This document shows, one piece after another, positions 45,677-58,296 of a stretch of 64,000 nucleotides of DNA (the first letter of the stretch is position 1; each line of letters opens with the position of its first letter). The notes under the pieces were generated by a model that was given only the letters and a program-made list of their open reading frames with translations, had not been told where the DNA came from and did not search any database. The translations under genes and the position numbers were made by a program. This DNA is from Lasiosphaeria ovina (taxonomy: Eukaryota; Ascomycota; Sordariomycetes; Sordariales; Lasiosphaeriaceae), in assembly GCA_033439765.1 (NCBI GenBank), contig JAULSN010000003.1, positions 1,054,001 through 1,118,000 of the forward strand, in the 5' to 3' direction.

Positions 45677-47751
45677 TTAGATCAGCAACCCTAGTTCAGT
45701 CATCCACAGATTGAGCTGTTGATGCTATTTATAAACTGCTGGTGAAACCAATTTGACGTGCCTTTAGGGCTCCAGTTCCCGCTTGCAATTGCTCACGTCT
45801 TCCTGATCCTTTGCTATACCTTCATACTTCTTTCTCCGTTGCCCCCTTTGCCGACTATTTTTCTCATCATTTGCACCAGGCCGCTGCTGCTATTTCAGCC
45901 AATTCCTGTGCTCTGTCCATTTTTTGTCTTCTTCCATTGCTGCATATAACGTTTGTGATAAGTGAGCCGATAAAGCGAGCCGATAATTTTTCCCCCATAT
46001 ATAACCCTGAAAATTCGAAATTCTAACTTTAACTCAGTTAATATTATATATATAACCCTGTGTAAGGAAACCGCTACCTGACGCACACCCTCGCCACCTT
46101 GCGCGTACCCGCGCCACGCATTGCGCGGCCATCCACCGATTCAACACTGTACATAGACCGTGGCCCTCACCCACTTCTTTATCTCAGGCCAGGTTGAAGT
46201 CTTATAACTTTGTCAGTTCTTGCTCGCTGCCACCATCGTGACGACTTTGATCAGGCGTACCTGCCTTTCCTTACACCGTCCCCTAAACTTTAATAAGGAA
46301 AGCGCGATTATACTTACCATCTCTTGCTGCCTTACTGCTTGCAAAAACAGTCAGCATCCTGAAATACTCGCATCCCACCAAACTATAAGGTAGAGCAGAC
46401 TTATCGACAAGGTTTACAATATTCACGTAAGGGGGATAGACAATGCAGGATAACTTTAGAAAGGACAAATACCGTTCGCTTATTTTTGAGGTGGGAAGTG
46501 TGGATGCCCTCAATTTGTAAATATTGTGTACTATCCCAGAGCATGTACTGGTATATTCTAAAACATCCCATCAGTGCTAGTATATCATGTACCGTCCCAA
46601 ATTCTGAGCTGGGATATCATGTACTATCCCAAGATTCGAGTTGGGATATTGTGTTCTATCCCAAAGCATGTACTAGTATGTTCTTGGCCAAAATTCGGGA
46701 CCGTGGCCCAGGATTCGGGCCATTAGGGCAATGTCGCGCCTTAGCAGTTTCTGACCGCGGTCCCAAATTTGGGCCTTAACTTGCCTGCTTTTCAGAATTT
46801 GGGCTACTATTTAGCATTCATCACATAAATACATAATATCATGTACTTCGTTCCGGGATCTCATTATACAGCGATTTAATTACAATAGGCTGAGCCCTGT
46901 AGGGGGCTTCGGTAACTCTCAGCCGTAAACGTGGAGAAGAGGTGTCGCAAATAAACCCCTGAACGAACCCCTTGTAAAGCTATCTCCACTTTATATCTTG
47001 GCAACACGTCTAAACCACCTCGCTTATTCGATCCAAGGGCGAGTGTCGCTTCCAACACGTTTCCTTTTCCCTTTCTCTTCAAGTTTAGCGTGCTCGTAAA
47101 GTGGCCTAGATAGTTACAACACACCACCTTAAGACCGTTACAGGAAGAACTTGTCAGATGCACGGCACACTGGATTTGGTGAGATTGATGGGGTTTGCAA
47201 CTGCTTGATTGTATTGCCTGTTCTCGTGGCTCTCTGGCGAAGCCAGAAAGCCTACAGTAAACAGTCCACAATGTACTCTTGTTGCACTTGCGAGATTCAG
47301 GCAGGGCCACAGGGCATGGAATTGAGCAGTAGGGTGGCTACTGGAAAGGTATCGAATTGTCTGTCTGAAAAAAAAAAGCATCTACAGCGCTGAAAGCGCT
47401 GTTTATATACTTGACATAGTGGCAGTCTTATTGCAAACGGTGCCGTAGAAAGCCGGAGTAGCGCTATTTAGGGGTCACCTAGGTGTGGCAGGTGATACCA
47501 TCACCACTCCACTTTTCTTAACAACTCTGCCTAAGAGGACTAGCTTCAACCTACAGGCTCTTGATCAACCCAGCCCTAAGGCGTCTAGCCTTACGACTTG
47601 TCTTAACGCTTTTCGGGTGCAGGCTGTAATATCTATCGCGCCGCCTTCCCTACATGCATCAAAATCTCTAATCCTCTCACGGCTTATAGTTAATTCTTTC
47701 TCCCCAGAATTGACTGTGGAAGGACATCCCCTCCACCTGTCAGAAAGAAAG
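45677..47751. other. AT-rich intergenic region
   Basis: No gene seen. Contains the repeat cluster at 46521-46685, described separately. Confidence 0.45.
46521..46685. repeat. Nested direct and inverted repeats with TCCCAA/TTGGGA arms
   Basis: Two adjacent 32-bp direct repeats (46584-46615 and 46616-46647), each with inverted TCCCAA and TGGGAT arms able to form a hairpin. They are flanked by two copies of a 40-bp sequence (46521-46560 and 46646-46685) that differ at only a few sites. Confidence 0.75.
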
Positions 47752-48802
47752 GGGGCTCACGGCTTGAGGTCCGTGGTGCACGGAAATTTACGGGGTTGAA
47801 ATACGACGACCTCGCTAAGCGTACTGGATATATACGGCGGTAGGTGTAGTTGGTATGCGTAGGGCTAGTTATACCTCAAAAACACAAGCCCCGCAAAGGT
47901 GAACAAACCTTTCTTCCTTCCGTTTAATGATCTAACTGTGGCATAGGCCGCATTTGGACCCTGGAGAAATGCTAGCTCGATCAATGGCTTAGAGTGGATA
48001 AGTTGCGCCGGTATATACCAACCGCCCAGATACGATATCGCGTGCCGGCACCTCTCTACAACTACGGCGAGAAGGCCTTACTTCGAGCAATCCACGACCT
48101 TGGCTTCCATTTACGAATACGGCCACGGAAGATCCACCTTACCGACGAACAAAAGAGGGCACGTGTTATCTGGTGCCAGGAGAGGTTACGCGAACGGCCG
48201 AATCCAAAGGATTGGGAGACGTTTGTTTTTTCGGACGAGGTCTGGGCCTTGAACGATCCAATGTGGAAAATATACGCATTAATCCATGACGACGAGGATC
48301 CGGACCAATTCGCTTTTAAAAAGCGGAAGCCTGAGGGGTGGATGTTTTGGGGCCAATTTGCCGGCCGATACAAAGGCAGAGGATGGATTTGGCCTAAGGA
48401 ATTTGGTGGCGTTGACGCCGCAAAATACATTCGATGGGTGGTGCCTCTGATTATTGAATTTTATCGACGTATCCAGGCCACCGCATTCCAACAGGACAAT
48501 GCACCAGCCCACAGAGCTAGGATTACGAAGAACACCCTCAGATCATTTGGCGTCAATCTTGTACAGCACCCCGCTTATTCCCCGGACCTCTCACCCATTG
48601 AGAATGTTTGGCCCTGGATGAAAGACTGGATGGAGATAATGTGCTCGGCGATATTCAGGAAGTAACACTTCCTGAGCTATTGAGGCTTACGTGGGCTGCT
48701 TGGGATGCAGTTCCAGCTGAGTTTTTACTTCGTCTTGCGCACTCAATGCCACATCGCTGCAGGTTGGTTATTGAAAAAAGAGGCGATACAATAGATTATT
48801 GA
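47752..48802 (+). pseudogene. Tc1/mariner-type transposase, degraded
   Basis: The DDE domain is well preserved from 47994 to about 48640: VFSDEVW (first Asp), FQQDNAPAH (second Asp), SPDLSPIENVW (Glu). Spacing from second Asp to Glu is 34 residues (DD34E, Tc1-like). Upstream, an N-terminal helix-turn-helix region can be followed from about 47760 (GLKYDDLAKRTGY) through several TAG/TAA codons that fit RIP of Gln codons. Near 48637 the frame shifts and continues as NVLGDIQEVTLPELLRLTW to the TGA at 48802. Terminal inverted repeats were not found by eye. Inactive copy. Confidence 0.85.
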
Positions 48803-48895
48803 TTTCCTGGCCTTTCGGCTCCCTTTTTTGTATGATGCACTCTGGCACGTGCACAGTTCTGGTGGTTTCCACGCAGTGCTGACGGAGGCTGATCC

Positions 48896-48944
48896 CTGTC
48901 TACCCCCCTGTCTACCCCTGTCTACCCCCTGTCTACCCCCTGTC
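48896..48944. repeat. CTGTCTACCCC minisatellite
   Basis: Four tandem copies of an 11-12 bp CTGTCTACCCC(C) unit plus a fifth partial copy, just downstream of the transposase remnant. Confidence 0.85.
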
Positions 48945-49114
48945 AATCTGCAGCGTTAACGTATTTAACGGTGGCAGAGGAGTAGAATCAGAGGTTCCGA
49001 ACGATGAATCCCAATTGAACAATGTATTGCTAGCGTGAGGAACCAAAAGTCCCTCACTCTATCGTGGACACGATAATGGTATCTATACTACTGCGACCTC
49101 GCTGGTAACTTGTT

Positions 49115-49235
49115 CCTGCTCAGTGCCCTGGTGCTCAGTGCCCTGGTGCTCAGTCTCCCACTGAGCATTTTCCCACTGAGCACTGGCTGCTCAGTCATTT
49201 GTTGCGTGCTCAGCTGCTGAGCGGAGTTGCCAAGA
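49115..49235. repeat. GCTCAG/CTGAGC motif cluster
   Basis: About ten copies of TGCTCAG or its complement CTGAGCA within 120 bp, including the direct repeat TGCTCAGTGCCCTGG. Lies 280 bp left of the copia LTR. Similar CTGAGCAG/CTGAGTAG words recur right of the element at 63510-63540. Confidence 0.65.
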
Positions 49236-49510
49236 CTGAGCAATTCCTGATTGGTCTAGAGGGGCTTCGGGTCATTGCACCCCTGGCCCAGTGCGCAATT
49301 CAACACACTGTCCTTTTCGCACCGTTCCTTCTGCGGGGATTCGTCGGCCCGCGCCGTCCATTCCGATGGCGCCCGCAGGTCGTTACAATATCAAGATTTA
49401 CATTATCATTAAAGCTATTCTTCTTAACATATCTCCTTCTCTCCTTTACTGTTATTTTTTTACCCATTTTATAGTCGGCTGCCACTAAGGTAAAATGAGA
49501 TGGCTACGTC

Positions 49511-49812
49511 TATAGGAATTACCGATCAATCAGAGTTCCTGAGGCTAATGCGGCTCGGCGGGCCGCATAGCCCTGATTGGTCAGTCAGGAAGAATAGTGG
49601 GCCCGGCTCAGGCATACGGGTCATCTGTCATAACACGTGACCTCAGTACGCACAGGCCATCCCTATGTGGGTAGCCCACTTCCCCAAAACCACCAGCACC
49701 CTATAACCTTAGTTGATAGACAACATATAGATAAATACACACAACCACCTACCCCCAACCTTACGCTTCAGTTACTATAGTAACTATTACGAATGACCTT
49801 ATTATTCCAACA
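49511..49812 (+). repeat. Copia 5' LTR
   Basis: 302 bp, starts TATAGGAATT (TG mutated to TA) and ends CCAACA. Aligns without gaps to 62877-63178. Confidence 0.95.
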
Positions 49813-50229
49813 CTAATCAGTGGTTGACCGACTAGGCCAACCGTAGAACAGTAAGGATTCCGATAGCGGTAGTGATCGTGATCCCCACGATCGCTGGACA
49901 GGAAGCGGCACGGAGGCTGTATTCGAGAGAGTACTGAATACGTAGAAAGCTCGATTAAACGTAGGACTACGAGCGCGAAGGAGGCTCTTCAACGCACGGG
50001 ATAACCGAGACGAAGGCCTTAAAAGGTAGTCGAAAGAAAGGTCTTACGCCCTACTTGGCTACCTACGTCTATTACGTAACTAACCCCTCGCGAAGGACTT
50101 AACCAGCTAGAAAGAAAGGCTTGACCCTAATTAGCTAATCGAGATCCCTCAATAATAATAAGTAAGATAACGGCCCTACGCGCGAATAGCCGTATCGCTA
50201 CTATTACCGACCCCGAATAATAGGGCTAC

Positions 50230-51376
50230 GACTTCGACCCCGGAGACGAAGACCAGCTTATAGCTAAGAGACTTAATACCTATCTAGTTAACTATATCGA
50301 AGTATACGAAAGCTTCGAACTATAGGATAAGGCCTTATTTATAATATTTAGAATAGACTTTATTGAGTAGAAAGAAAACTACTTTAAAGCCCTCGATAAG
50401 ACCCTCCGTACTACCCTTAAATAGTTCCTTAACGACTACGGCATCTATACGAGTAACGATGGATTGGTATTATAGTAGCTCGCTACGCTAGCCTAGTATA
50501 AAGAGGCTCCCGAGTAGCCTAAAGAAGAGGTAGAACGGTATAGTAGGAACCGGGGAGACAAGTTCTAGTTATTCTATAATAAGGGAACTAAATATAAGGC
50601 CGTTACCGAGAGAGCTTTTACCCCGGTAGGGAAGAGTATTAAGAATACGGAAGGCTCGATACCTCCCCTACCTTTAGAACGATTAAGCGTACCCCGAGTA
50701 AACCTAACTAATAAAGATGAACCTCTTAATATACCTTTATACTATAACGTAGTATAACTATTATAAGTACGAATACTATTAGAGCTCGCGAAGATATATA
50801 CTAACGAGGATAAATTTAGAGGCGAACGCTATAATATTCTAAACTCGAAGGTTAAGATCTTTATAACGTACTACTAGATTATCGGTATTCTATAATAACT
50901 ATACTATAAGGTATACTTAGTTATATTAAAGGATAGAGCTAAGTAGTTCTACTTCGACCGGCTAATATAGGAGGACCTTACCTTTAACGAGATAATTAGC
51001 CGTATAAGAGTATTCTTCTACTTTACCGAGGACCGCTAGATATATCTCTAAGAGTAGCGATTAACGACCTTCGCCCGTACTATTAAAGAGAACCCCGATA
51101 AAGACCTATTATAGTACTTTAATATCCTTATAAATAAGCTATAAAAGATCTTTAAAGGGCTTATAAGTAGAATATCCGTAGGGATATATAGAACGGATAA
51201 GGACCTAGCCGAGTAAATGCTTAACGTATATTAGGGCGTAGAAGTATATAAACTAATAGCGATAAAACCGGTATCTATATTCGAAAGTATTATTACTAAA
51301 CTAAGGAACGCTATTAGTATATATATACGCTTTAAGAAGGCCTCTCTATAATAGTATAATACTAATAAATCGGAAG
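50230..51376 (+). pseudogene. Copia gag remnant
   Basis: Readable in one frame with many TAG/TAA at former Gln codons. Coding-like stretches include EDQLIAKRLNTYLVNYIEVY, YKEAPEQPKEEVERY and NEDKFRGERYNILNSKVKIF. These resemble the capsid part of fungal copia Gag. Interrupted at 51381 by the gypsy insertion and resumed in frame at 58297. Confidence 0.7.
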
Positions 51377-51381
51377 GCCCC

Positions 51382-51634
51382 TGTGACAGCGGTCAATAGC
51401 AACTAGGAAAAGGATCGCTAATATAGCTATACCATAGTCTAAGGATTCTAAGGTGAAGAAGAAAGGAAGAAAATCTACAAAGGTGCGATTGTGGTCGCGG
51501 GGTAAGTATGGGCTAGGGCTCAGGGAGCACGGACCTCTAGGGCTTGCGGGAGGTCACGTACGACTAATCCTAATCGGGGCTAGTAATAAGCTTAAATCCG
51601 TGGTGGGGCCTTGGCGCTGGTGCCGACCGTAATA
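51382..51634 (-). repeat. Gypsy LTR (left copy, biological 3' LTR)
   Basis: 253 bp, TGTGACAGCG to CCGACCGTAATA. Differs from the right copy at 11 sites by my count, all CA or TG versus TA. Confidence 0.93.
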
Positions 51635-51849
51635 TCACCCCCCCCTTCCGAAAAAGGCTCGCCCTCGAGTCCTTTATATAAAAAGAAAAAAAAAAATTTT
51701 ATGGCCACCAACAGTAATCGAATAAGTAACCTTCTAGAATAAACCGCTTTATTTCTTTCGTATTAATCGGCGTATACGCATAACTCCGGAGTCCATCGCT
51801 ATATTATCGTCTTCGTAAGGTGGATCAATTTCGTCGCGCTCGCACGCCT

Positions 51850-52140
51850 CGCGCCACTATTGTAGTCGCTTCGGCGGGCCTGCATTATCGGGGTGTTGGT
51901 TATGGAAGTCGGCCAGCTTTAGGGGCGTATTCTTGAATCCTGATATATCGTACTACGTTAGATCTGGATCCTATACGCGCTATTCCACCTGGTATTGGAG
52001 TACGTTTCGGTTTGTTCGGGAAGTAATAATCTTGTCTACTTCCCATTCCTCCTCATTGTCAAATAGCTCTCCTGGCGGGTTATCGTTGGTCTATCCCGGC
52101 ACGGGGTTATTTAGGTACTTCCTTAGGCGATCGGCGTGAA
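51850..52140 (-). pseudogene. Gypsy integrase C-terminal chromodomain
   Basis: On the minus strand: NNPVPGWTNDNPPGELF, then EEEWEVDKIITSRTNRN and LQYQVEWRVQDPDLT. This is the WEVxxIxxxR...YxVxW chromodomain pattern that guides chromoviruses to heterochromatin. A stop follows at a former Gln/Trp-type codon. Confidence 0.8.
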
Positions 52141-52199
52141 ATACTGAGGAGCCCTTCCAACCGTCCGGGACTTCCAGTTAGTAGGAGTGTCCTGCTATG

Positions 52200-53270
52200 C
52201 TAAGGATCTTATAGTAGCGGCGTGTTAACGGGTAGTCCAGCTTATCGCTCGGGCGGTTAGTAGACTAGGATTTCTTAATAATGAAGATGCAGTCGCCGGG
52301 ACCGAAGTTAGGTTCCCTACGATATTTGTTGGCCTGCTTCGCCTACCTCTGCTATGCCAAACGCATCGTGTCTTTGGCCGAGTTAATAAATCCCTATATA
52401 CGTTTCGCTATATCCTAAGCTTCTTGTCTATTGAGCCGTTCGCGGTAAGGAATAGTGGTATCGAGGGGGGTCCTCGCGCTCTAGTCGAATAGTAAGTTTA
52501 TCGGGAAACCTATCAGGACCTCGTATAGGGATAGTCCCGTACTATTATATGGTAAGGAGCCCGCTACGGCGTCCATGGCGGGCATCGCTCTAAACTAGTT
52601 ATCCTAGTAATGGTTGACGAAAGGTCGTAGACGTTAGTCGATATATTGGTTTATGATTTCTACTTGGCCGGCGCTCTGAGAGTATCTAGTAGAAGAGAGC
52701 TTCTACTTGATCCCGAGTAGTCTGGATATTTCGTCGGTAAAGTCCGCTGTGAACTGGGGTCCTCGATCCGATCCGACTTCGTGAGGTAATCCGAATACTC
52801 GATAGGGTCCCTTATAGTATATTAGGGTAGCGTCCCTAGCTATAGCGTTCTTGTGATAGGGGATGTACTAGGGTTGCTTACTAAGTCTATCTACTATTAT
52901 AAGAATATTATCGAATCCGTATCGGTCTAAGGGTTAGCTTTTGAAGTTAATAACTATCGAAGACTAAGGCCGGAGTAGAATAGGTAAGGGATATAGTAAA
53001 CTAGGGGTCTTATCCCTAGGGTAGCGTGCTGGTTAGTAGGCTATAGTTCGCGACGTATTAGTTGGAGAACGTCCTTATTTCGGGCTACTAGTAGTATAGC
53101 TTTAAGAGCTTGAAAGTTTTATTACGCCCGGGATAAGCCGTAATAATTCTACTATAAACCTCTTTTATAAGTAATATCCGGAGGTTGTCTTTTCCTGAGA
53201 CTACTAGTTTTCTATCGCGCGTGAGGAGTCCTAATTCGGATAGGGCGAACTTAGTATCTCCCTATTACGC
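52200..53270 (-). pseudogene. Gypsy integrase core remnant
   Basis: Recognised by VGSDRGPQFTADFTDEI (second catalytic Asp region) and SAGQVEIINQYID*RLRPFV (Glu region) on the minus strand at about 52600-52790. Several in-frame stops. Confidence 0.75.
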
Positions 53271-54900
53271 TCTCTCTCGTTATACGCTTATCTCCGGATC
53301 CTTACGATTAGCGGTGATGATCTTGTCGATGACCTCGATACCTAAAGGTTGAGTTAGCGGTTCGTCGTTCTCTAGGAGGGAGATCTTCGGGGCCAGCGTA
53401 CTAGTCTACTCCGGGGAGGGGAGTTCATCTCCTTTATCCTAGGCTAGTATACTAATTTATCCCTCTAGTAGCTTAAAGATCCGTATATAACGTTCCGCTT
53501 TACGCTTCGCTTTAATAGTAACTAGATCTTCTATTTTACGGGAGAGCGCGTCCGTTATAATATTCTCCTTCCTTAGTCGATACGTGAACTGGACGTTATA
53601 TCGTAATAAATTATCCTACTAGTTCGCTTATCGCTAACCTAGTAGTCTCTTTTCCGAATAGAACTTAAGAGCCTTATAGTCGGTAACGGCGAGGAATGGT
53701 TTCTATAACCCTTATAGCATAGTACGCTAGGTTTCCAGACCTCTAACGATAGCGAGGAGCTCTTTATCTTATATCGGGTAATTATACTCGGCTCCTTATA
53801 GGGTTTCCGAATAATAGGCTACTAGGTGCTATTCGCCATCCTCCCCTATCTACGTAAGTACTCCTGTAACTACGCCGTTCGAGGAGTCCGTTTCCATACG
53901 GGTTTCTGCGTAGAAGTCGAAGTATCCGAGTAGTAGGGCGGTGAGTAGGGAGTGCTTAAGCTCCTCAAATACCTCCTAATAATAGGGTGACTATACGAAT
54001 GGTTAGTCTTTCCTCGTAAGGTCCGTTATAGGGCGGGCTATCCGGCTATAATCTTTAATAAACCGGCGGAAATAGTTATAGAACCCGAGGAAAGACTGGA
54101 TCCCTTTTATAGTCGTAGGCCTTTCCTAATTTCTGACTACGGAGGTCTTTTCTAGGTCTACGCGTATACCGTCTTTTCTAATAATAAAGCCTAAGTAGCG
54201 AGTCTCGGTAATATGGAACTCGTATTTCTTAATATCGGCCTAGAGGCCGCACTCTCTTAACTTAGCGAGGACCTTTTTAATATACTCCTTATATTCCTCT
54301 AAGGAGTTAGAAAAGATAAGAATATTATCGATATAGGTATTATAGAATATATCGAGGTATTCTACTAATACTTCGTTAATAAATCACTAGAAAGTAGCGG
54401 GTCTATTAGTTAACCCGAAGGGTAGGACTCGGTACTAGTAGGACCCGTACCTTATCCTAAACGCGGTTAATTCGATATTATCGTCGTGGATTCTTAGCCT
54501 ATAGAAGGCTTGCCGGATATCGATTTTGGTGAAGATCTTCTTACTAGCGATCAGCGCGAGGGTCTCGTCGATAAGGGGGATTGGGTACCGATCCTTCCGG
54601 GTAATTGAGTTTAGTCGTCGGTAGTCGATATAAAAACGGAGTCCTCCTCCAGGCTTGGCTACTATTAGTACCGGGGCTACCTAGGGGGCTGAGCTAGGCT
54701 CGATGAATCCCTTTTATAGGTACTCCGTAATATATATACGATAAGCCTCTAGTTCCTCTAGAGATATCTTATAGAGAGGGCTATGGATAAGGTCTTTCTC
54801 TAGGGTCTTGCCTTCTAATAGCTCGATACGGTGATTAGCCTTCCTTAGGCGGTAGGGTACGCGAACGTCCGATTCGGCTTTACTAAAGACGTCTAGGAAA
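53271..54900 (-). pseudogene. Gypsy reverse transcriptase-RNase H remnant
   Basis: Minus-strand stretches TYIDNILIFSNSLEEYKEYI (the YxDD box with the second Asp changed to Asn), [32 protein letters not shown] (RNase H) and YDKELLAIVRGLETW. Stops at former Gln/Trp codons. The YxDD change fits TG-to-TA RIP. Confidence 0.85.
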
Positions 54901-56149
54901 TTATAGTACGCTATAGGGACGGTCTGGATAATTTTCTTAGCCAGATCTATATCGTCTTTTGGTAACTGCTATTCCCGGCGGTCCTGGATATACCGGTCTA
55001 GCTTATATAACGATATGATATAGATGGAGTCCTACGCCTTGTGGGCCGTCTTGAGGAACGATATAGCTCTAACCATACGTAGGTCAGGTGTACGCTCTTT
55101 ATACTAGCTAATAACGTCTCGCTTTATCTTATATCGCCCGCGAATATCCGTTTCCGGGTATAAGGAAGTAATCGTTACTTTCGGTTGACTTAGTTCCGGT
55201 AGGCTTGGTTGACCTTCCTCGTTATCGCCACTACTACCGTTATGGAGTTCCCGCTCTATACGGTTTAGCTCGCGTTACTGGAAGTCACTAGACGACGACC
55301 TCCGGGGTTATTAGTTAAGGAAGCGAACTTTCTTCCGACGGGGAGTAGTAGGGGTAGGCGTAGGAGAAGTGGTAGGTTCTGGTTCAATAGCTTGTTACTC
55401 TAGGATCTTAATTCGATTACGGATACTACGTTTATCCTAACGTCGTTTATCCTCGGCGTCCATAGCCTATTGCCTCCGTACTATATCCTCCTAATAGCTC
55501 TTGCTCTTAAGAAGCTTGGTCTTCCCGACCGGGATATCTATCCAGTACCGCGGGTCGACGTTCTAGTCGGGGGGGAATAGCAGGCGCTACTTTATATAGT
55601 CCGCCTATACGTCGTAGTACGCGAACTAGTTCTTATTAATAAGGATATCGTACCTTATTTCGAGTACGATCATCTATTCATTATAAATAGTTCGCCCTTA
55701 TATACGGAGGTACCCTCGTACTAGCCTACTAATGTCCTATATGGGCTTACCTCGATAGTCGGAAACTCCTCTCTTACGAAAGTTATCTAGTTAATCGGAC
55801 TATAGGTGCTTTACTATTCGTTTGGCGAATCTAGGGCTTATAAATATATAACCATCTACTCCTATATCTATTAATACGTTAGAAGTAGAAAGAGAAAATC
55901 CATTATTAGCTATACTATAGTTATAGAGGAAGGAACCTCTACCGATGAGGGGGCTAATATCGAAGGAACCATTATTTAATTATTCTAACGAAATGCCTTA
56001 TCTTAGTATACTTAATCCTATCTTCTTCTTCGTTAATCTTAGGGATATATTCCCTAGGAGGGAGTCCTCATTTCCTAGGGCGCCTAGTTTATTAACTCGA
56101 TATCGGTATCGTTATTATCGCTTATCGACGAAGACTGGCCACTATCTTC

Positions 56150-57910
56150 CTCCGAGTCCGAATCAAATTACTATATAATAGCTCGGATTTTAGCTTCCTA
56201 TTGGCGACGAGCTTGCTCCTTGAGCGGGTAATTATTCTGGACGTAGCCTTTCTCGCAGTATACGAAGTAACGACCTTCCTTAGTAAGCTATATAGCTTCG
56301 GTCTTATTAGGACGTAGGGGAAGAGACGGGGAGTTACCCGAGGCTACTAGCTTCGGGTTCCCAATAGGGGTATTAGGGCGGTAACTACCGCTACGGCGAG
56401 GCTTGTCTTTCTTTACGGTAGGAACTAGGTCCTTCTGCTTAGCCTCTTTTCGCTAACGTACGTTAGTGAAGTTTCGGGTAATACTTTATCCGTACTTGGC
56501 GACGCTCTCGAAAGTGGCGTCCGGGGCCAAGAATATAGGTATTATAGCGGTAATATAGATGGGGTGAATCTTACGGCGGAACTCTATAATCTATTCCGAC
56601 TTCGGTTTACGGACCTTACCTACTAAACGAATAAACTTATTCTTAAACTCAATATAGTCGTTACCGACGTTTTCCATAGCCAACTTATCGTAGTTATCCT
56701 AAGCGGTCTTAAGGCGATTCGGGTTATACTATTCGGACTAGATAAGATCGAGTAAGGCGTTACTAGTAGTGATTGGTTTAAGGTGGTTATTCGATATATA
56801 GGGATCAATCGTATCTAAGGCTACGCCTGCCAAATAGTTCTCGATATACGCCATACGTACGCGGTCGGTAGTAAAGTAGTTAGCGTTACCTTCTAACTTA
56901 TTTATCAAGTATCGGTAGAAGATCTCGAATTCCACCCTATCCACGTCGGGGTCGGCGTTCTAGGGCTTTGGGCTATCAATCTTCGCGGAACAGGCAGCTC
57001 GCTAGGTCGAGGTCTCTAATAGGGCCGGTATAGTACGGGGTAGGCGGCTACGGTTCCTAATAGTATTCTAGGTACTAATATTAATATTGATCGTGGTCGA
57101 GGGGTCGGGAATGGAAGTGACCGACGGAGTCGGGTTCGGAGTATTTAGGTTCTTGAGCTTACGATTCTCGACGGCTTACTCGGCGATCGTCTATTAGAGG
57201 TCGAACGTATCGGCGACCTTATCTTACAATTCTTACTCCAAGCTAGCGATACGGGCTTAGGCATCGCTAAGAGCGACGTTAGGGTTCTTCAGTACCTCTT
57301 CAATATTCTGGGTAAATACTTTAGTCTACTAGAAAAGAAGTTCCTAGTTAGTATCTAGTCGGCTGGCGGTGGTTAGTAATTCGGCGCTCTGGGCTCGAAA
57401 AGCGGCCATAGCGATAGCTCGGAACTTGAATTCTTAGTATATAGCGTCTTCATTATCTTTCACTATACGGGTAAAGTCGTCTCGTAAGTAGAGTCTATTA
57501 AAAGCGGGCTAAGTATCGATACCTTTATTAGTTATCGGGCGGAAATGGAAAGCTACTCCTATAGTCGCTCGGCGACCGTAATACTCGGCGATCTTACCCA
57601 TACGAAGTACGGTATTAGTACGCCATTGGTCGGTCGTTATCTCGAAGCGTTCCCTGGGTATTTCGGCTATAATGACTCGCTTATAGAACTCGAGCTGGGT
57701 CTCGTTTTCCTCGATAGTAGTACGCGGGTTAGTAATGTTAAGGGATAGGCGCGACGCTCTACGTACTACTCCTATTCGTATTAGATTAGGGTACTACGTT
57801 ATGATCTTATCTTACGGCGGTATTATAGCGTCCAACGCCATAGGGTTATAGTTAACTTCAGTTCTAGCCTTCTGCGTAGTAGCAGCGGCTTCTTCGGGGG
57901 ATCTCGGCAT
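56150..57910 (-). pseudogene. Gypsy Gag remnant with degenerate zinc knuckle
   Basis: ATG at 57910 (MPRSPEEAAATTQKARTEV). Capsid-like stretch FEIFYRYLINKLEGNANYF and RVRMAYIENYLAGVALDTI at 56944-56790. Near 56220-56290 a CCHC knuckle survives as VYCEKGYVQNNYP, with former Cys/His positions turned to Tyr/Asn by RIP. Confidence 0.8.
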
Positions 57911-58038
57911 CGTAACGGAGATACTTCAAGTCTTCGGTCGGGGTTCGTCAGGTCAATCTTGTTAGTCGGTTTCTTCTTCTTTAGGTCGGTGGGATATTAG
58001 AAAGCCTTCCCAGGCGGTGGATATTGACCTTAGAATAA

Positions 58039-58291
58039 TGTGATAGCGGTTAATAGTAACTAGGAAAAGGATCGCTAATATAGCTATACTATAGTCTAAG
58101 GATTCTAAGGTGAAGAAGAAAGGAAGAAAATCTACAAAGGTGCGATTGTGGTCGCGGGGTAAGTATGGGCTAGGGCTTAGGGAGTACGGACCTCTGGGGC
58201 TTGCGGGAGGTCACGTGCGACTAATCCTAATCGGGGCTAGTAATGAGCTTAAATCCGTGGTGGGGCCTTGGCGCTGGTGCCGACCGTGACA
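58039..58291 (-). repeat. Gypsy LTR (right copy, biological 5' LTR)
   Basis: 253 bp, TGTGATAGCG to CCGACCGTGACA, ungapped match to the left copy. Confidence 0.93.
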
Positions 58292-58296
58292 GCCCC

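Larger units (their letters stand above)
51377..58296 (-). mobile_element. Nested Ty3/gypsy chromovirus
   Basis: 253-bp LTRs at 51382-51634 and 58039-58291, flanked by the target duplication GCCCC (51377-51381, 58292-58296). Coding order on the minus strand is Gag (from 57910), zinc knuckle, protease region, RT-RNase H, integrase, chromodomain. A purine-rich tract (minus strand GGAAGGGGGGG, 51640-51650) adjoins the left LTR, which is therefore the biological 3' LTR. RIP-mutated but unevenly: the chromodomain end retains more CpA/TpG than the RT region. Confidence 0.95.

Noticed and set aside
48896..48944. CRISPR-like short repeats
   Set aside because: Units are directly adjacent without spacers and the genome is eukaryotic; a simple minisatellite.
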